64,000 nt of DNA from Aspidiotus rigidus (Eukaryota > Arthropoda > Insecta > Hemiptera > Diaspididae): the NCBI GenBank assembly GCA_035079385.1, contig JAVHKY010000023.1, forward strand, positions 6,464,001 through 6,528,000, given 5' to 3'. This document shows, one piece after another, positions 11,401-24,254 of the stretch (position 1 is the stretch's first letter; each line of letters starts with the position of its first letter). The notes beneath the pieces were generated by a model. That model made no database searches. It saw nothing but the letters and a program-made list of their open reading frames with translations, and was not told the origin of the DNA. Both the position numbers and the translations under genes were made by a program.

Positions 11401-12123
11401 CTTCCTTTATCATCAACTTAGAAAAGAAAGAGAAATTTGATGTTTGTACCAATTACACTGCGCATCTGATTAAGCAATATTATTCTGCTTCCAAATTGAT
11501 ATTAATGTTTTGACTCGCAAAGAATAATCATTGTTATAATGACCGTAAGCCTCCGTGCAATGTCGCGATGATAGGGTGATTTGTATCACTTGATACCGTG
11601 ATCTACTTCATCATCTTTTATGCGTTATTTTGTTGGTTTTTCAAGATTCAACGCAGTAGGCAAAAAGAAAATAAAATTTCGTATCCATTTTTTTGACATT
11701 GAAAAATTTTAGTGTCTCAACCTATGTAAAATATACTATTCATTCCAATTACGAAAAACGTAGCCATCAACTTCCCGTCGGGAGAAATTCTGTCATTAAA
11801 CCACTCATTGGTCGTTTTGCGAAAGACCAACTCTCAGCGAGCGAAACAATTCTCCGGAGAGTCATTTTGAACACTACGTTATTTCTAGTGGAAATTCCCG
11901 AAATCTTTGCGGAGTAGGTTTATTACCATCTTCTTAGTATTTTCACTGATCCCTATATTTCATGCTCATGAAATTTAAGATATATCCTTTTATTTCGGGG
12001 ACACAAGTTGTCCTCACGTACTTCAAAAAAACTTGATTTACTTTTATGGAATATTGTGAACACATTTCTCGAGAAGATTTTCTTACTACAATGTCGATAT
12101 TTTTTCAATACTATCTTTTTCAG
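11400..12123. other. No gene recognised
   Basis: AT-rich unique-looking sequence. A 74-codon frame at 11693-11917 has no recognisable feature. Confidence 0.35.
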
Positions 12124-12256
12124 CTTTAGAAATGTATCAAAGGCGTGTTTTAATAGTTATATTCGCAAGGAGAGACACAATTTTGTCAGTTGTGCACTAC
12201 ATGGACGGTGAAGTTCGCGATAACAGTGAAAAGGATACGGCTCGCGAAGTACAAGA
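12124..12256 (+). CDS. Candidate internal exon of an unrecognised gene
   Basis: 133 nt between a strong acceptor (CTATCTTTTTCAG) and a strong donor (AAGA/GTAAGT). One frame is open throughout: it begins LEMYQRRVLIVIFARRDTIL and ends NSEKDTAREVQE. The N-terminal part is basic and hydrophobic, the rest acidic. No family was recognised and no partner exon was found on either side, so this is a splice-site-based guess. Confidence 0.35.
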
Positions 12257-15200
12257 GTAAGTTCCCTAATTAACTTGCCGTCTAGAATAACGATGAAAGG
12301 TCTGCTTTATTTGAATTCCGTAAAATTTTCATGTTAGATTCTTATACTTTCTCTGAATTCCTTCTTAATTAGAGGGCTCGCAGCTCAAGAATTCTCTCTC
12401 TTTGACGGAAAGATTTTTTCAGTATACTTCTCTTTGTTAAAGCGCTCAGAATTCGGAGGATATTTCAATGATAAAAGTTTTGGACCCCTGTCACTGGAAA
12501 ATTAGAATGCCAAAGCTTAGAATCCCATTCTTCGTTGGTCTCCGGCTCTGTTTCACTCCTTCCATTCTTCTCCCATTTAGGGTCCTTCTGTCAACTAATC
12601 ACCATGAATGTGTCTTCACCACGGTTTTAAACCTTGTACAGGTACACAAAGGAAACAATCCATTGTCTCGTACATCACTGTGCACAAACAGCAATTGAGT
12701 AAACATCTCGATGAATAAGTTGACTTTGTAAAGTATCCATCTTTTCGTGCGTGTAAACTGGTGTGTGAATCAAATACGTATAGCTATCTTTCTCTCTCCA
12801 TCTTTCTCTGTCTCTTTCCTGTATTTCTTTCCTTCCTTTTCTTTTTTCCTTTCTATGGTTTTTCCCATCATCAAATATTATGTATTTGATGATTATTCTC
12901 GTTTTATCCTGTTCCTATTTCTTCCCACTTGAGTTCATGACCATATTTGGTCATGAATTTGGGTGCTGTTTTCCTATTCGTCTATTCCAATATCTTGAGA
13001 TGGAGGGGGCAAGCTATCTTATCGTTTTATTCGAAGTTTCGGTCGACGAGCGTTTCGCTCGCTGCACGAATACTTCAGTTAGGTTTGCAGACCATGCGGA
13101 GACCCCACATCCTGCACCGAATTGTGACCATCGTCGGGCCTACTCCATATTTTTCTTATGAATGGTGTGTTAGACCAGTTGACCACGTTTCATATTTTAA
13201 ATGTGTAAAAATCTCTGGGTACAATCCTCTCTTTGAAATCGATACCAACTTGTCTGGGATTTCTCGCAAGATGAAGTGCGCGCCTGAGTACTGCCTCTGG
13301 ATACCGATGAGGGCGTAAATCGAGTTACCAGTTCACAGTCTAAAAAGTAAACGCTAAACTAGTCGCTGCTGGGAGTCGCTTCCTATTGCGCGTAGCGGAG
13401 ACTCTAAACGAGAAGTCCATGGTTTTAGTCGTCGTTATCCATGCCAACTCTCACTAAGTATAGGCGTAGACCTTGTTCCTTACGGAATTCTTGAAGATCA
13501 CTACATCGAGGACGGACAGTCGTTGGACGGAGGAAACGCTCGACACCCTGCTACCAGCCGATAGGCGGATAATTAATTGAAGTATCATTATTCGAATTTG
13601 GTAACGTACGATTTTTTCTTAGTCTTGCGACGTAATAAAGATATGGTTGCTATAATTAAAGTAATTTTTTTTTTTCGTTATTCGATACTAAGCTCTCCTT
13701 CATTGGAAGAGAGTCCCCCTTTAATTATCTAGAGCGTCAGGGTGTGCTCAGCTGTCCGTTTCTTAAGATTCCATTTTTTTTTCTCCCCTCTGCGAATCTT
13801 GTATGTGGGTGGGTTTTCTGAATATCAAACTCAGCTGTGGAATTACCTGGGGAGGCGGAGTCATTTCATACCTTGTCCAACTTTGAGCCATTCGTAGGGT
13901 TTCCATCTTCTTTCTACAATAGTTTCTCCTTGTTCTTGTTTTTGGTTTTTCTAAATTTTTCTTTTTTTAGTTGGTCGTTGTTTTTTCTTTTTTTTCTTGG
14001 ATTGACCATCCACGTTCGATAGCCAGTTCTTCTCTTCTCCCCCCACTGGGATTACCGTAGGTGTGTAGATGAGAACGTAGTCTATCTCCCTACGAAGAGT
14101 CACAGTGCCCATTCGGTCATATAAAGTTCATCATTAGTCCAATAGCCTTGAATCAGGGACAGTTCGTTCCTTACCTAGTGAATCCGTTCTCGGCCCGTCT
14201 TGAGATTGCTCATGTTCCACCACTGCTTAGCTAGTTACGGCCAGAGGACGCCTCGAGATAGAGATATTCTCCTGATTGTGTCGAGTTCGTGAGACACTAT
14301 GGTAGAATCAGTTTTTCTTCTTTTTGATTTCTTTTCTAAATTTACCCCCATAAGTAAAGTAAGAAGAAATCTCCATCTCGACGTCGGTGCTACGGGAGAT
14401 CACTCTTCTGAGTGACAGATGTAAGTCGGTTTATGTCGGTGTGGACAGTAAAGGGATACACCACAACTTAACCGAGCCTGAATTAGGGGCTGAAAAAATG
14501 ATTGGACCTGTGGTGTAGTGAAGGGAAGTGGATGAGTCAATCTCCCTTCTCCGTCTCAACGGGTCGATCGCCAGCGTTCTCGAGCAATTGTCAAAAAAAA
14601 ATTATTAATGTCTCAAATTCTTGATAAAGATTGAAAATCGAGTGTACGAGAACAAATTTACGAGTGCCATTCTAATTTCTATCATTTTTGTATTACAAGT
14701 GTTAATGAATCATATAATATTTCCTCCTCTCCTCTTTTTTTTTGGTCGATCGTGGAACATTTGGAAATTTTGAAAGTTGATCGTGGCTCAGAAAAGTTGA
14801 GTACCGCTGTACTAGGGCTAACAGTATACTAGGCTATACGAAGCCTGACAAGCAATATCAAGGACTTCATGTACTTTGATAAAGTCCAACTAGGGCGAGA
14901 GAGAGAGAAAGAAATCGGAGCCTAGTATCGAACGACTGAGTGAAGCGAGTTAGCTAATCGACCTAAGATACAGGATACTAAAATTATACTGGACCAAGAA
15001 TGGGGCGATCGAACAGAGGGACTGGGCCATAACACTAGTCAGTCTGACATGCGGAATACTCGGTTTATACTATGCTGGCGACGTTACTCTGACGTTATCA
15101 TGACCAACGTATCGAAAGTCGATATAATAGGCTGGATCGATATAGTCGATCTTCAATTTTGATCAATCACTTGCATATTATGAAGTGCTAGACTACGAGT

Positions 15201-15700
15201 ACGTGTCTCTGAAGGAGACATATCCAGAGACACACCTTTCTTGATACAGATCGGAGCTTATTGAAGGGTAAGGAGGACCAGAAATCATACCAGGGAGAGA
15301 GGATGAGGGATTAGTAATAGGATTTGACGGAGAGGGAACAGTTATTGAAGATGAACACAGTGACTTTTTGCGGCAAAGTGCTTAGCGTCACGTTTCTTAA
15401 GGTAGATGTCTCCCGATGTCTATAGAAAAGAGTCGTAGATTGAGAAAGAAGAGTGAGGATCCATTAGAATATAGAATTGTAGAATAAGGGTGGAAGTAAG
15501 GATGATAGAGAATCCGATAGTGCGAGGAATTTCCGAAAGGAGAAAAGCGACGACGGTGGATATGGAAGCGGAGTTTCTCATACAGAAGGATGAGATGTTA
15601 CTTCGAATAGAGATTGTATGTATGTGGGTACACAGAAGGTGGGAGAGAAATTCTGAAGACAAGATTTTGTTGCTTGCATACTGGGAAAATTGTGTGTTCT
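12257..15700. other. No gene recognised; hairpin at 15203-15233
   Basis: Long non-coding-looking stretch with pyrimidine-rich tracts (12780-12860, 13920-14000) and no exon I can support. A short perfect stem is visible: GTGTCTCTG (15203-15211) against CAGAGACAC (15225-15233). Reading frames at 12947-13318 and 15490-15747 show no motif. Confidence 0.4.
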
Positions 15701-15714
15701 GTTGTATGGGATTT

Positions 15715-15960
15715 TGGGCTAAATTTGTTCTAGCGCAAAAACGCTAAACGATAAATGTATACTCCAAATGTACGAGAATTTTATCTGAGTTTAGCAACTT
15801 TTCGAGCCTAGAATGAACTTTCTACGACTTTTCTGGGTCGATTCATACCGAACATATGTCAAAAATTGATAAATTTGGCAAGGTTTTCAAAGCAAAAGTT
15901 GGGAGAATTTCTCTCGAAACATTATAGGGTCGTTTAGGTATTTTAACAGGAAACCAGTTT
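15715..15960 (+). repeat. Dispersed repeat C, diverged copy
   Basis: TAGCGCAAAAACG, ATGTATACTCCAAATGTACGA, TTTTATCTGAG and TTTCTACGACTTTTCTGGG occur in the same order as in the copies at 24.26-24.47 and 62.39-62.60 kb. It is non-coding. Confidence 0.55.
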
Positions 15961-16039
15961 CATGTTTTTTTTTTTTTTTTTGGGGGGGGGGGAGTTTTTT
16001 GTTTGCCGTGCGCTATTTGAGTCGTAATGTATGATAACA

Positions 16040-16260
16040 GAGGGACTTTTAATTCTCAGAACCAATTTGACTCATAGAACAGGTTCCCTACGTTCCTCGT
16101 TCAACTTCGTTAAGGAAGCTGTAATTTTTTTTTTTTTTGAATCAGCGCTAAATTTTACCAGTAGGTAGTGTAAAATTTGAAAATTCAAGCGATTTTCTAT
16201 CCTTCAGAACCTCGGCTTCAGCACATTTCGGCCCAGAAAAATCATAAGAAGTTCAAGTTC
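16040..16260 (+). repeat. Dispersed repeat D plus one unit of repeat B
   Basis: 16050-16115 carries AACAGGTTCCCTACGTTCCTC and TTAAGGAAGC, shared with 52555-52640 (same strand) and 62240-62335 (opposite strand). A poly-T tract and a diverged repeat B unit (TCAGCGCTAAATTTTACCAG, 16141-16260) follow. A T19/G10 run stands just upstream at about 15965-15992. Confidence 0.5.
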
Positions 16261-16529
16261 GGTCTAGGCTCAAATTGTTGTTAAAATTGAGTTACAACTA
16301 ATTGCTACATTAATTCAACGAATTTAGTCCAAATTCCCATTCAACTGTCAACATCATTTTGACGCACCCTGTACGTATGAAATTAATTGTTTTGGGAATT
16401 CCAATAAGATCTAAATCGATGTTAGGAATAGGGATTAACCAAGGGGTAGTGGATAAAAAAATGACGTAGGAAGGGCCTACGTTTGAGATGATTAAACGAA
16501 TACGTTCCTCAAGGTTACGGCTATCCATA

Positions 16530-18268
16530 ATAAACGCAAAAAACGAATACTCCGAAGGGAGTGTAAACCATGCAAACCGCAGAAAAATATATGACGACGA
16601 GCGCTTTCGGTTAATAGACGATCTTCAAGCCTGAAATGAAAACAACTGACGAACAGAAAAGAAGAGCAAGGTATTAAGATTATCCAAACGAGAAATCGCG
16701 GTGTGAATCATAAACCAGTTTGATCAAACCATCTTCCGGATTGTACGAGTTGAGTACAGTGATACCGTCGGTGTTTAGATGACGCATTATCTCTATATGC
16801 TCGAGGGCGATGCGCTTACGATAGGAATTCTCCTTATGTAGGAGCTTTTCGGATCCCTCGCGGAAGCTGTGGCCACTGTTTATTAAGTGATCGGCAAACG
16901 CTGACTCCCCTAAGTGTCCCTTCTTCCAAGACTTCACTCTAACTTTCATTTGGCGGCTGGTCTCACCGATATAAAAGCCTCCACAATCCCCTCATTCCAA
17001 CTTGTTAACACCACTCCTCTCATCAACAGGTATGGGGTCCTTCAGTCTCACAAACAACCTCTTGACTGTGGTAGGGTTGTAAAACGCGGGTCTGAAGCCA
17101 AACGGGCGGAGGGCCCGACCCAATTGGCGAAGGAACTTCCCCAAGAGAGGGAGACTGATCCAACGCAAACGGCGATCACGGATCGTGTCTCGGGGGAGGG
17201 AGGTGGTGGAATTAAGAAGGCTCCTCGTAACTTTCCTCCGAACCATCACGTCAACATCGACATTGACCCCATTCACTCTGGCCAGGTGTTTTATTGTGAG
17301 TAATTTTTTCTTGAAGGCAGACTGACTCAAAGGAATACGAGTCAGTCTGTGAACTAGACTGTGAGAAGCAGCCATCCTATGAGCAACAGGACCGAATGAA
17401 CCACCGTGGACTAAAACATTGGTCGTAGTATCTTTCCTGTAAATTCCAAACTTATGGGTACCGTCTATTATAGAGATCAATAAATCCAGAAAGTTAATGG
17501 AAAATACCACTATTTTCAACGTAAATTTGATGGAAGGGTATACCAGGAATTGAGATACCTCAGAAACTCACCAAGGAGATCTGGGGGACCAGTCCAGGTG
17601 CATAGAACGTCATCAACGTACCTGTGCCAATACTGAATATGATTAAGTAACACCTGGTTCGAGGAAGAGATGGCAAGTTCAAACTTAGACATGAAAATTT
17701 CGGAGATGAGAGAGCCTAAAGGTGATCCAATAGGATCCCTACTTCATCAGGAACTTCGAAAAATTTTCCTTCAAATTTACAGTAGTTGGGGGACCAACAA
17801 ATATTCAGAAGAATGAAAAATTCCTGTAGCTCATTGTGAGGAATATTGGCTTTGACGAGTAGCTCACCCATACGCTGGATAGTAGCAGCCTTAGGAATAT
17901 TCGGGAACAAACCAACAACATCAAACGAGCAGATGGTCGTTCCCGGGGGAAGACTTACACCCTTCAGAACGTCAGTTGAAGAGGCCGAATTCAAGACCGA
18001 ATGAGGAGACTCAAAATCAACGCAATTTTTGAACCAACGGTCCAGGAATTTGGCAAGGAGGTAGGTGGGGGAGGAGACGAAAGAAACAGCGGGTGGCATC
18101 GGGGTATTGTTCTTATGCACTTTGGGCAGCCCTTAGAGGAGGAGGGTGTGGGGTTAGGAACAAGGAGGGCTTTTACCGAAGCAGGAGTTTTGATAATAGC
18201 CTCACTCCTGTTGATGACACTCCTAACTTCTTTAACGTGCTTAGGAAAACTGAAATCCTCACTCTCTT
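16530..18268 (-). pseudogene. Penelope-like element, degenerate copy
   Basis: Runs parallel to the element at 25.45-27.24 kb over its whole length. Recognisable pieces on the minus strand include PMPPAVSFVSSPTYLLAKFL (RT), CSFDVVGLFPNIPKAATIQR (RT motif A), PDEVG followed by a lesion in the GIPIGSPLG motif, FSINFLDLLISIIDG, and at the C-terminal end the GIY-YIG-linked GESAFADHLINSGHSF. The GIY-YIG core is broken: the CEDCGGFYIGETSRQ region near 16960-17000 is shifted and the catalytic region cut. Several frame shifts and stops separate the pieces. The 5' end stops abruptly at about 18268, where a LINE fragment begins. Confidence 0.85.
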
Positions 18269-18480
18269 GCCTAGATGGGCTCGAAACGGCAGAAGGAGTG
18301 AATCATTGATGGGAAGATTTTGGGCATTGGCTGTTGTGGAGTGAAAGATTGCGGTAACGGAGAGGAGAAACATATCAAGCTGAGTAAAGGGTTGGTGCAT
18401 AGTGAACCGAGGGCCATTTGAAGCCAGGAAGATCGAGTTGAGTCGAGCAATATTTGAAAAGTCAATATCGGGAGAAATCT
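18269..18480 (-). pseudogene. LINE fragment joined to the Penelope copy
   Basis: On the minus strand the frame reads ASNGPRFTMH..., with LLRYR-like PLRYRNLSLHNSQCPKS matching the LINE piece at 9280-9340 (LLRYRAFSLNAKFLAS...). The frame is broken. The joint with the Penelope sequence is sharp at about 18268. Confidence 0.4.
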
Positions 18481-20930
18481 ATGATCAGCCTTTTTTTCTT
18501 CAATATTACGGAGGAGGAGAACGAAGTTTCAACTCATGTAATTTATGTACGTAGTCAGTCTGGCCTAAACAGATCATCGAAGATGAATTGTACAGAAGAA
18601 AAACGAAAAAGCTCGTTTACATAATTATGTCCCCATAATGAAACAGAATATCACACGTAACAGACAAGAAAGGGGACAGAAGTTTGAAAGTTGTGCATCG
18701 GAAGAAAAGATATTTCAGCTGTTAAGATAGAAAATTTCCTTTTTTGAATCGAGTGTTTCAGATTAAACGAGCTACGAAAAGAAGATGAATTTTGTTCTAA
18801 TATAAGGTCGTATAGAAATCATGCCGCTCAAGAGTTGAATAAATTATTCCTTTTTTCTTGTAAATGGAACATTGCGGTATGAAAATGTTATAATTTATTT
18901 GCATTTTTATGACCGTCTTGGCTAGTGTCAAGGAATGTTTATTACGATGGGCCGCAAAGAGAGAAGACAGTGTAGTAATTGAGATACTTCGACAATATTG
19001 CTTGAGACCAACTCATCAGAAAGAGAAAATGAAGTCTAACGCGTGCCTACAGCAAAAATTTGGTACAAGAAGAGAATGTTGAAGAGGCGTTATGCCGAGG
19101 AATCTACTTATCGTAAAATACAGAAGACCCAAACATTTTTGATCTGTATACCAGATCAAGTGTCTCCTCGCGAAAAAGAACGAGCCTTTTTTTCTCTTTC
19201 TTTTCTCTTTTCGAAAAAATAAGCGAATTTCCGTATACTGCGAAATATTTGTGACCATTTTCCCGACAAAGGACGAACTTTCTGATGAAGTTGGAATTCA
19301 AACTGAAAAAGTCTTCCGCACCGAATGTGTTCGTATGAGTTTATATTAACGATATAAAAGTCATTATCGGCAATATACAGCACTAACCGATTTCCAACGG
19401 TTGCCATGATACAGTATAGCTTTTATTCGTGATCTTTTTCTTGCGATAAAATACGTAGGCCTGCATACATAGCTTTCGTATAACGCAGCACGGTGGCCGT
19501 ACAGAATAATGTACAGAGCACAGTAGTATCCCGTATACACAAGCCACCAGCTGTTCACCTAATTTCAAAAAGCAGACTACAGGTCTACGTCTTTATTAAG
19601 CCAAATTGGGAGTGTACCTACTTAAAAAATGTACGTATTTCCCTCCCGTGGGACGTTCCTACTTCAAAAGCGTGATTTATGAAGTGTACGTCCTATGATG
19701 AGGGTGTCTTTTCTAGTTCTGAGACTTTTGTCATCGCAAACTGAGAGTATGTGTCATAGGTTTCGTGAAAGTTATCGTATAAGTTTGGAATGTATGATGT
19801 ATAGCTTGGGGCAGCCCGGAGGAGTTATTCTACTCGAAGCTTATTAAAAGTTTGAATCTAATGATGAGCACATAATAACATAATATATTGGGCGTCTAGC
19901 GACTATTTTCAGTGCTTCAACGACTCGAAATTACATTTTGAATCTCGGTTATTTTGACTTGGCGAGGAAAAATTTCAATTGTACAGGAAATCGAGGCAAA
20001 AAAATTTCGATTTTTTTATTCAGGTACATAACAATTTCTACTATGGTGATGTATTTCACACTATAAGTTCATTAATTTGGTGTAAGCATTTCAAGCTTTC
20101 TCATGCGATTCTGAGCGCGTATTAGACTCTTCGAACTTTTTCTAATGACCTGTTGACTCTTTTTAAACGTAACGATCTTACACAATCTGTAACCACGCGA
20201 CGTTTGCTTGCCTTAATTTTTTTTTTTTTTCGTTTGTTTACCATAAAACCTACTTGCAGTAAGCCGTACACATATTTTACCTTTCATTTATTTTCACCCT
20301 TATTTGTCTGTCTCGTAATATTACGCACACCCACACGTTGATTTTTCTTTTCTAAAAAGAAAAAAAAAAGCAGGGTTCGCTCGATCTTTGTGTTTGTAAT
20401 CAATATAGCATATATAAATGAGATTTCTGCAAACGACGTCAAGTAGGCCCATTTGTATGATTGGTAATATTTTCTTTTTCTCCTTTGCCTATGTAGAGCA
20501 GGAGAGCTCTTTCGAGTACATATGTAACGTTCAATGAGCTGTGTCTCAAAATTACCCGCGTAATACGTATAGGTAGTGAAAATGAAAATCTATTGAATAT
20601 GATTAGCGAGCGTTTGCATTTTGACTCAATTTCGAATAATGAAAAATGAGACTGATTCAACCCGGCGATGTTCGAATAATGGCCTTTCACCTTGAACCAT
20701 CGATGTGTTACAAACGTCAGAAATTTGAGGTACTTATTTGAAGCCAGGGAAGAATTTGTTCATGAAGACAAATATAAAGCTAAGCTTGGTAGGCACAAAA
20801 TTACTTCAAGATGGAAGTAAAGATAGAAAATAGCTAGAAATTCAGTTTCACAAAATTGGGGATCGTGTACTCAGTCAGAGGGTAAAGTTACATCCTAATG
20901 TAATGAATTTTAGCATTTTTATATACTTAT
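18480..20930. other. No gene recognised
   Basis: AT-rich sequence with several overlapping short frames on both strands (19016-19675) and no motif, splice pair or repeat that I can support. Confidence 0.4.
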
Positions 20931-20934
20931 ATAC

Positions 20935-21480
20935 TTTTACTCTTGAAAAACCGTCACGGTTTCTTGATGGTTAATCAAAAGTTTCGGCAAGGACTACTCC
21001 GTCACGAAAAAGTGTCACGGTTTTTGTCACGCTTGGTGACGTCCTCAATGACCTTAACCTACTTTAGAGCTTTGAAAAAATTTCGAACTTTGGCCGTCAT
21101 TATACCTGGCCTAAATTAAGTAGGTTTAGCTACCATTTTATAGGCCTAATATATAGTAGTATGCTAGACTAAGGAGGGGGCGAACGCGGAGCGATAGAGC
21201 CCCTGAAAGCCAGTTAGCTTAAAATATTGTATACTAGACTTATACTAGACTAAGAGAGGGGGGCAAATGAGAGGAGCGAGTGAGCCCTCAAAAGCCACTT
21301 AGACTTAGCTCAAAATATTGTATACTAGAACAAGTAGGGGGCGAACGAGCTTTTGTCACGCTTGATGACGTCATCAGCGACCTGGACCTATTTTAGGGAG
21401 GCCTAAAAAAAGTACTAGGTTACCTATGCTAGATTTATACTATAACCCAGGAAGATTAGGGAGAGCGGACCCTCTCCCAA
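20935..21480. repeat. Local repeats with TGACGTCA-like and TATACTAGAC motifs
   Basis: Two units of about 80-110 bp with (T)ATACTAGACTAAG, GAGGGGGCGAAC, GAGCCC..AAAGCCA.TTAG and CTCAAAATATTG lie at about 21165-21340. TTTTTGTCACGCTTGGTGACGTC at 21030 and the similar segment at 21352-21372 repeat the phrase GTCACGCTTGRTGACGTC. There is no coding content. Confidence 0.45.
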
Positions 21481-22320
21481 ATGGGGTCAAAGTACCACAA
21501 AAATTGGTTTTTTAAGAATAAATCGAAAACTAAGCATCAGAGAAGAAGAAGTTTCGAACAAAAGTTGTTCCTCATCAAATTTCCTATAAATTTCACTATA
21601 TGTATGTCAACTTAGCCCAAAAACTCGAGCTGAAAAGTTGAAAGTTGAGCGATTTTCTAAAATACTTGATTTTGGTGTTAGTGTAGTCAAATTAGACAGA
21701 TTTTGGAAAAAAAAAAATTTGTAACTTGGTCATATTGTAGTATTATTAAATTTTCTGGCATAGCCAAATAAATGAAAATCATGTTCCATGTCTTTTATAT
21801 TTTATCAGTCATCATGAAATATTTCAGTCTAGGCTTCTACTAGGTCAAGTGTTCGTGAGATATTATTCGTTTACCCCTTTACCTATCTTGGCGTCGTGTA
21901 ATTCTTGTATGAGAAATATTTTGAGGTAATTGTGGGTGTTCTATATTTTGAGGTATCAACTTTCGGTGGGGCGAACGAGCGATCTCGCTGTTGTATTGGA
22001 ATGGTATGAGAAAATTCAAGTCTTTTTTGAGAAATATGAGGTAGCGCGAACTCGCTCCGCTCGTTCGCCCCCTGTCTCGCTGTTGTATTGGAATGGTATG
22101 AGACAATTCAAGTCTAGGGGACTTGGAAAAATTTCGACTATCCAGCAATATATGATAGGAAGAGGGACTTAAAAAACTTTACCTATCTTGGCGTCGTCTA
22201 AGTCTTCTATGAGCAATATGAGGTAGCGCGAACTCGCTCCGCTCGTTCGCCCCCTGTCTCGCTGTTGTATTGGAATGGTATGTGACAATTCAAGTCACAT
22301 GGAAAAATTTCGACTATCCA

Positions 22321-22385
22321 GCCTTTATTTATTTAATTGTTTAATTATTCAATTATTTAAATATTTAATTATTTAATTATTTAAT

Positions 22386-22433
<48 letters not shown>

Positions 22434-22447
22434 TTCATTTATTATTA
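22321..22447. repeat. TTAA/TTTA microsatellite
   Basis: Runs of TTTAATTA-type units grade into a pure TTTA array (about 22387-22440). Confidence 0.9.
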
Positions 22448-22764
22448 ATTCTTGTACTAGGTCAAGTGTTCGTGAGATATTATTCGTTTACCCCTTTACC
22501 TATCTTGGCGTCGTATAAGTCTTGTATGAGAAATATTTCGAGGTAATTGTGGGTGTTCTATATTTTGAGGTATCAACTTTCGGTGGGGCGAACGAGCGAT
22601 CTCGCTGATGTATTGGAATGGTATGAGAAAATTCAAGTCTTCTTTGAGAAATATGAGGTAGCGCGAACTCGCTCCGCTTGTTCGCCCCCTGTCTCGCTGT
22701 TGTATTGGAATGGTATGAGACAATTCAAGTCTAGGGGACATGGAAAAATTTCGACTATTCAGCC

Positions 22765-22906
22765 TTTATTTATTTAATTATTTAATTGTTCAATTATTCA
22801 ATTATTTAATTATTTAATTATTTAATTATTTATTTATTTAATTATTTAATTATTTCATTATTTAATTATTTAATTATTCTATTATTTTATTGTTTAATTA
22901 TTTAAT

Positions 22907-22942
<36 letters not shown>

Positions 22943-22992
22943 TCTATTTATTTATTTATTTATTTATTTATTCATTTATTTATTTATTTTCA
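22765..22992. repeat. TTAA/TTTA microsatellite
   Basis: Same composition as the array at 22321, ending in about 20 TTTA units. Confidence 0.9.
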
Positions 22993-23311
22993 ATTCTTCT
23001 ACTAGGTCAAGTGTTCGTGAGATATTATTCGTTTACTCCCTTTACCTATCTTGGCGTCGTATAAGTCTTGTATGAGAAATATTTTGAGGTAATTGTGGGT
23101 GTTCTATATTTTGAGGTATCAACTTTCGTGGGGCGAACGAGCGATCTCGCTGTTGTATTGGAATGGTATGAGAAAATTCAAGTCTTCAATGAGAAATATG
23201 AGGTAGCGCGAACTCGCTGTTGTATTGGAATGGTATGAGACAATTCAAGTCTAGGGGACTTGGGAAAATTTCGACTATCCAGCCATATATGATAGGAAGA
23301 GGGACTTGGAA

Positions 23312-23684
23312 AATTTTCTAATTATCAATTATATTAATTATTTAATTATTTATTTATTTAATTATTTAATTATTTAATTATTTAATTATTCAATTATTTA
23401 ATATTTATTTGATTATTTAATTATATTAATTATTTAATTATTTATTTATTTAATTATTTAATTATTAATTATATTAATTATTTATTTATTTATTTATTTA
23501 ATTATTTAATTATTCAATTTTTTATCAATTAATTAATTAATTATTTATTTATTTATCTATTATTAATTATTATATTAATTATTTAATTATTTATTTATTT
23601 AATTATTTAATTATTTAATTATTTAATTATTTAATTATTTAATTTTCAATTAATTAATTAACTAATTAATTATTTATTATTATT
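23312..23684. repeat. TTAA/TTTA microsatellite
   Basis: Longest array of the region, with irregular TTAATTATTTAT units. Confidence 0.9.
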
Positions 23685-23790
23685 ACGCGGGTGTACTCGC
23701 GAATTTCTGAATCACCCACGGGGTAGAGATTTCTCTTGACGGGGGGGGGGGGGGGGGGGGGTGTACTCGCGAGTTTCAAAATCGTGGTCT
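23685..23790. repeat. Short direct repeat with a long G tract
   Basis: GGGTGTACTCGCGAATTTC (about 23689) recurs as GGGTGTACTCGCGAGTTTC (about 23758). An uninterrupted G run of about 21 bases lies between them (23741-23761). Confidence 0.8.
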
Positions 23791-24254
23791 GGCGTGAGAA
23801 AAGACATGGAACATGTCAAAAAAAAACATTGCGACATAGTAAAGGTCTGATTGCTGGAAATAGTCAAGAATGAAGTCCAAAACCACATACTTACTTCTCC
23901 GCGTTTTTCCTCAGGAGCATCTCTTTCATGGGGGTTGAAACCCTCCTCAAAATCAGTTTTTTGTAAATATCCCGCTTAATACGCATTTTAGAGAAAAAAG
24001 TCATCAGTCAAAAATTATTTCTTGTGAAATTTCCTATCGGACTAGGTATTTCATTTTAACCTACACGTGATAGTTAGCTCAAAAATTCATGGAGATTGAG
24101 CCTCTATCCCTTTTGTTGGGGGGTACATTCAGAAAATATTTGTCCTCATCAAGCGCGGGCGCGAGCGATACAAGGTTAATGACGTCACAAGGTTGATGAC
24201 GTCATGGAGAGGGAGAGGGAGAGGGACTTAGAATAATTTCGACCTCTAAGCTAT

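Larger units (their letters stand above)
21839..23310 (+). repeat. Three-copy repeat of about 550-617 bp
   Basis: The segment starting CTAGGTCAAGTGTTCGTGAG occurs at about 21842, 22459 and 23005. Each copy contains CCTATCTTGGCGTCGT, GTATCAACTTTCGGTGGGGC, GCGATCTCGCTG and TTGTATTGGAATGGTATGAG (the last twice per unit), and two contain GCGAACTCGCTCCGCTYGTT. A partial copy lies at 22175-22325. Copies are separated by TTTA/TTAA microsatellites. Frames such as 21930-22172 and 22547-22777 are repeat by-products. Confidence 0.75.

Noticed and set aside
13030..13065. Small hairpin GAGCG/CGCTC as a histone-type or snRNA structure
   Set aside because: Neither the histone stem-loop sequence nor any snRNA core motif is present.
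12947..13318. 123-codon plus-strand frame
   Set aside because: No motif, no splice support, and mixed composition; the overlapping 12880-13161 frame is equally open.
22040..22270. CRISPR-like repeats
   Set aside because: Repeats are long, irregular and part of a ~600-bp eukaryotic unit; there are no spacers of constant length and no cas genes.
22321..23075. Reading frame of repeated LFIYLFIY-type residues in the microsatellite (22890-23075)
   Set aside because: It is a direct translation of TTTA units and not a protein.
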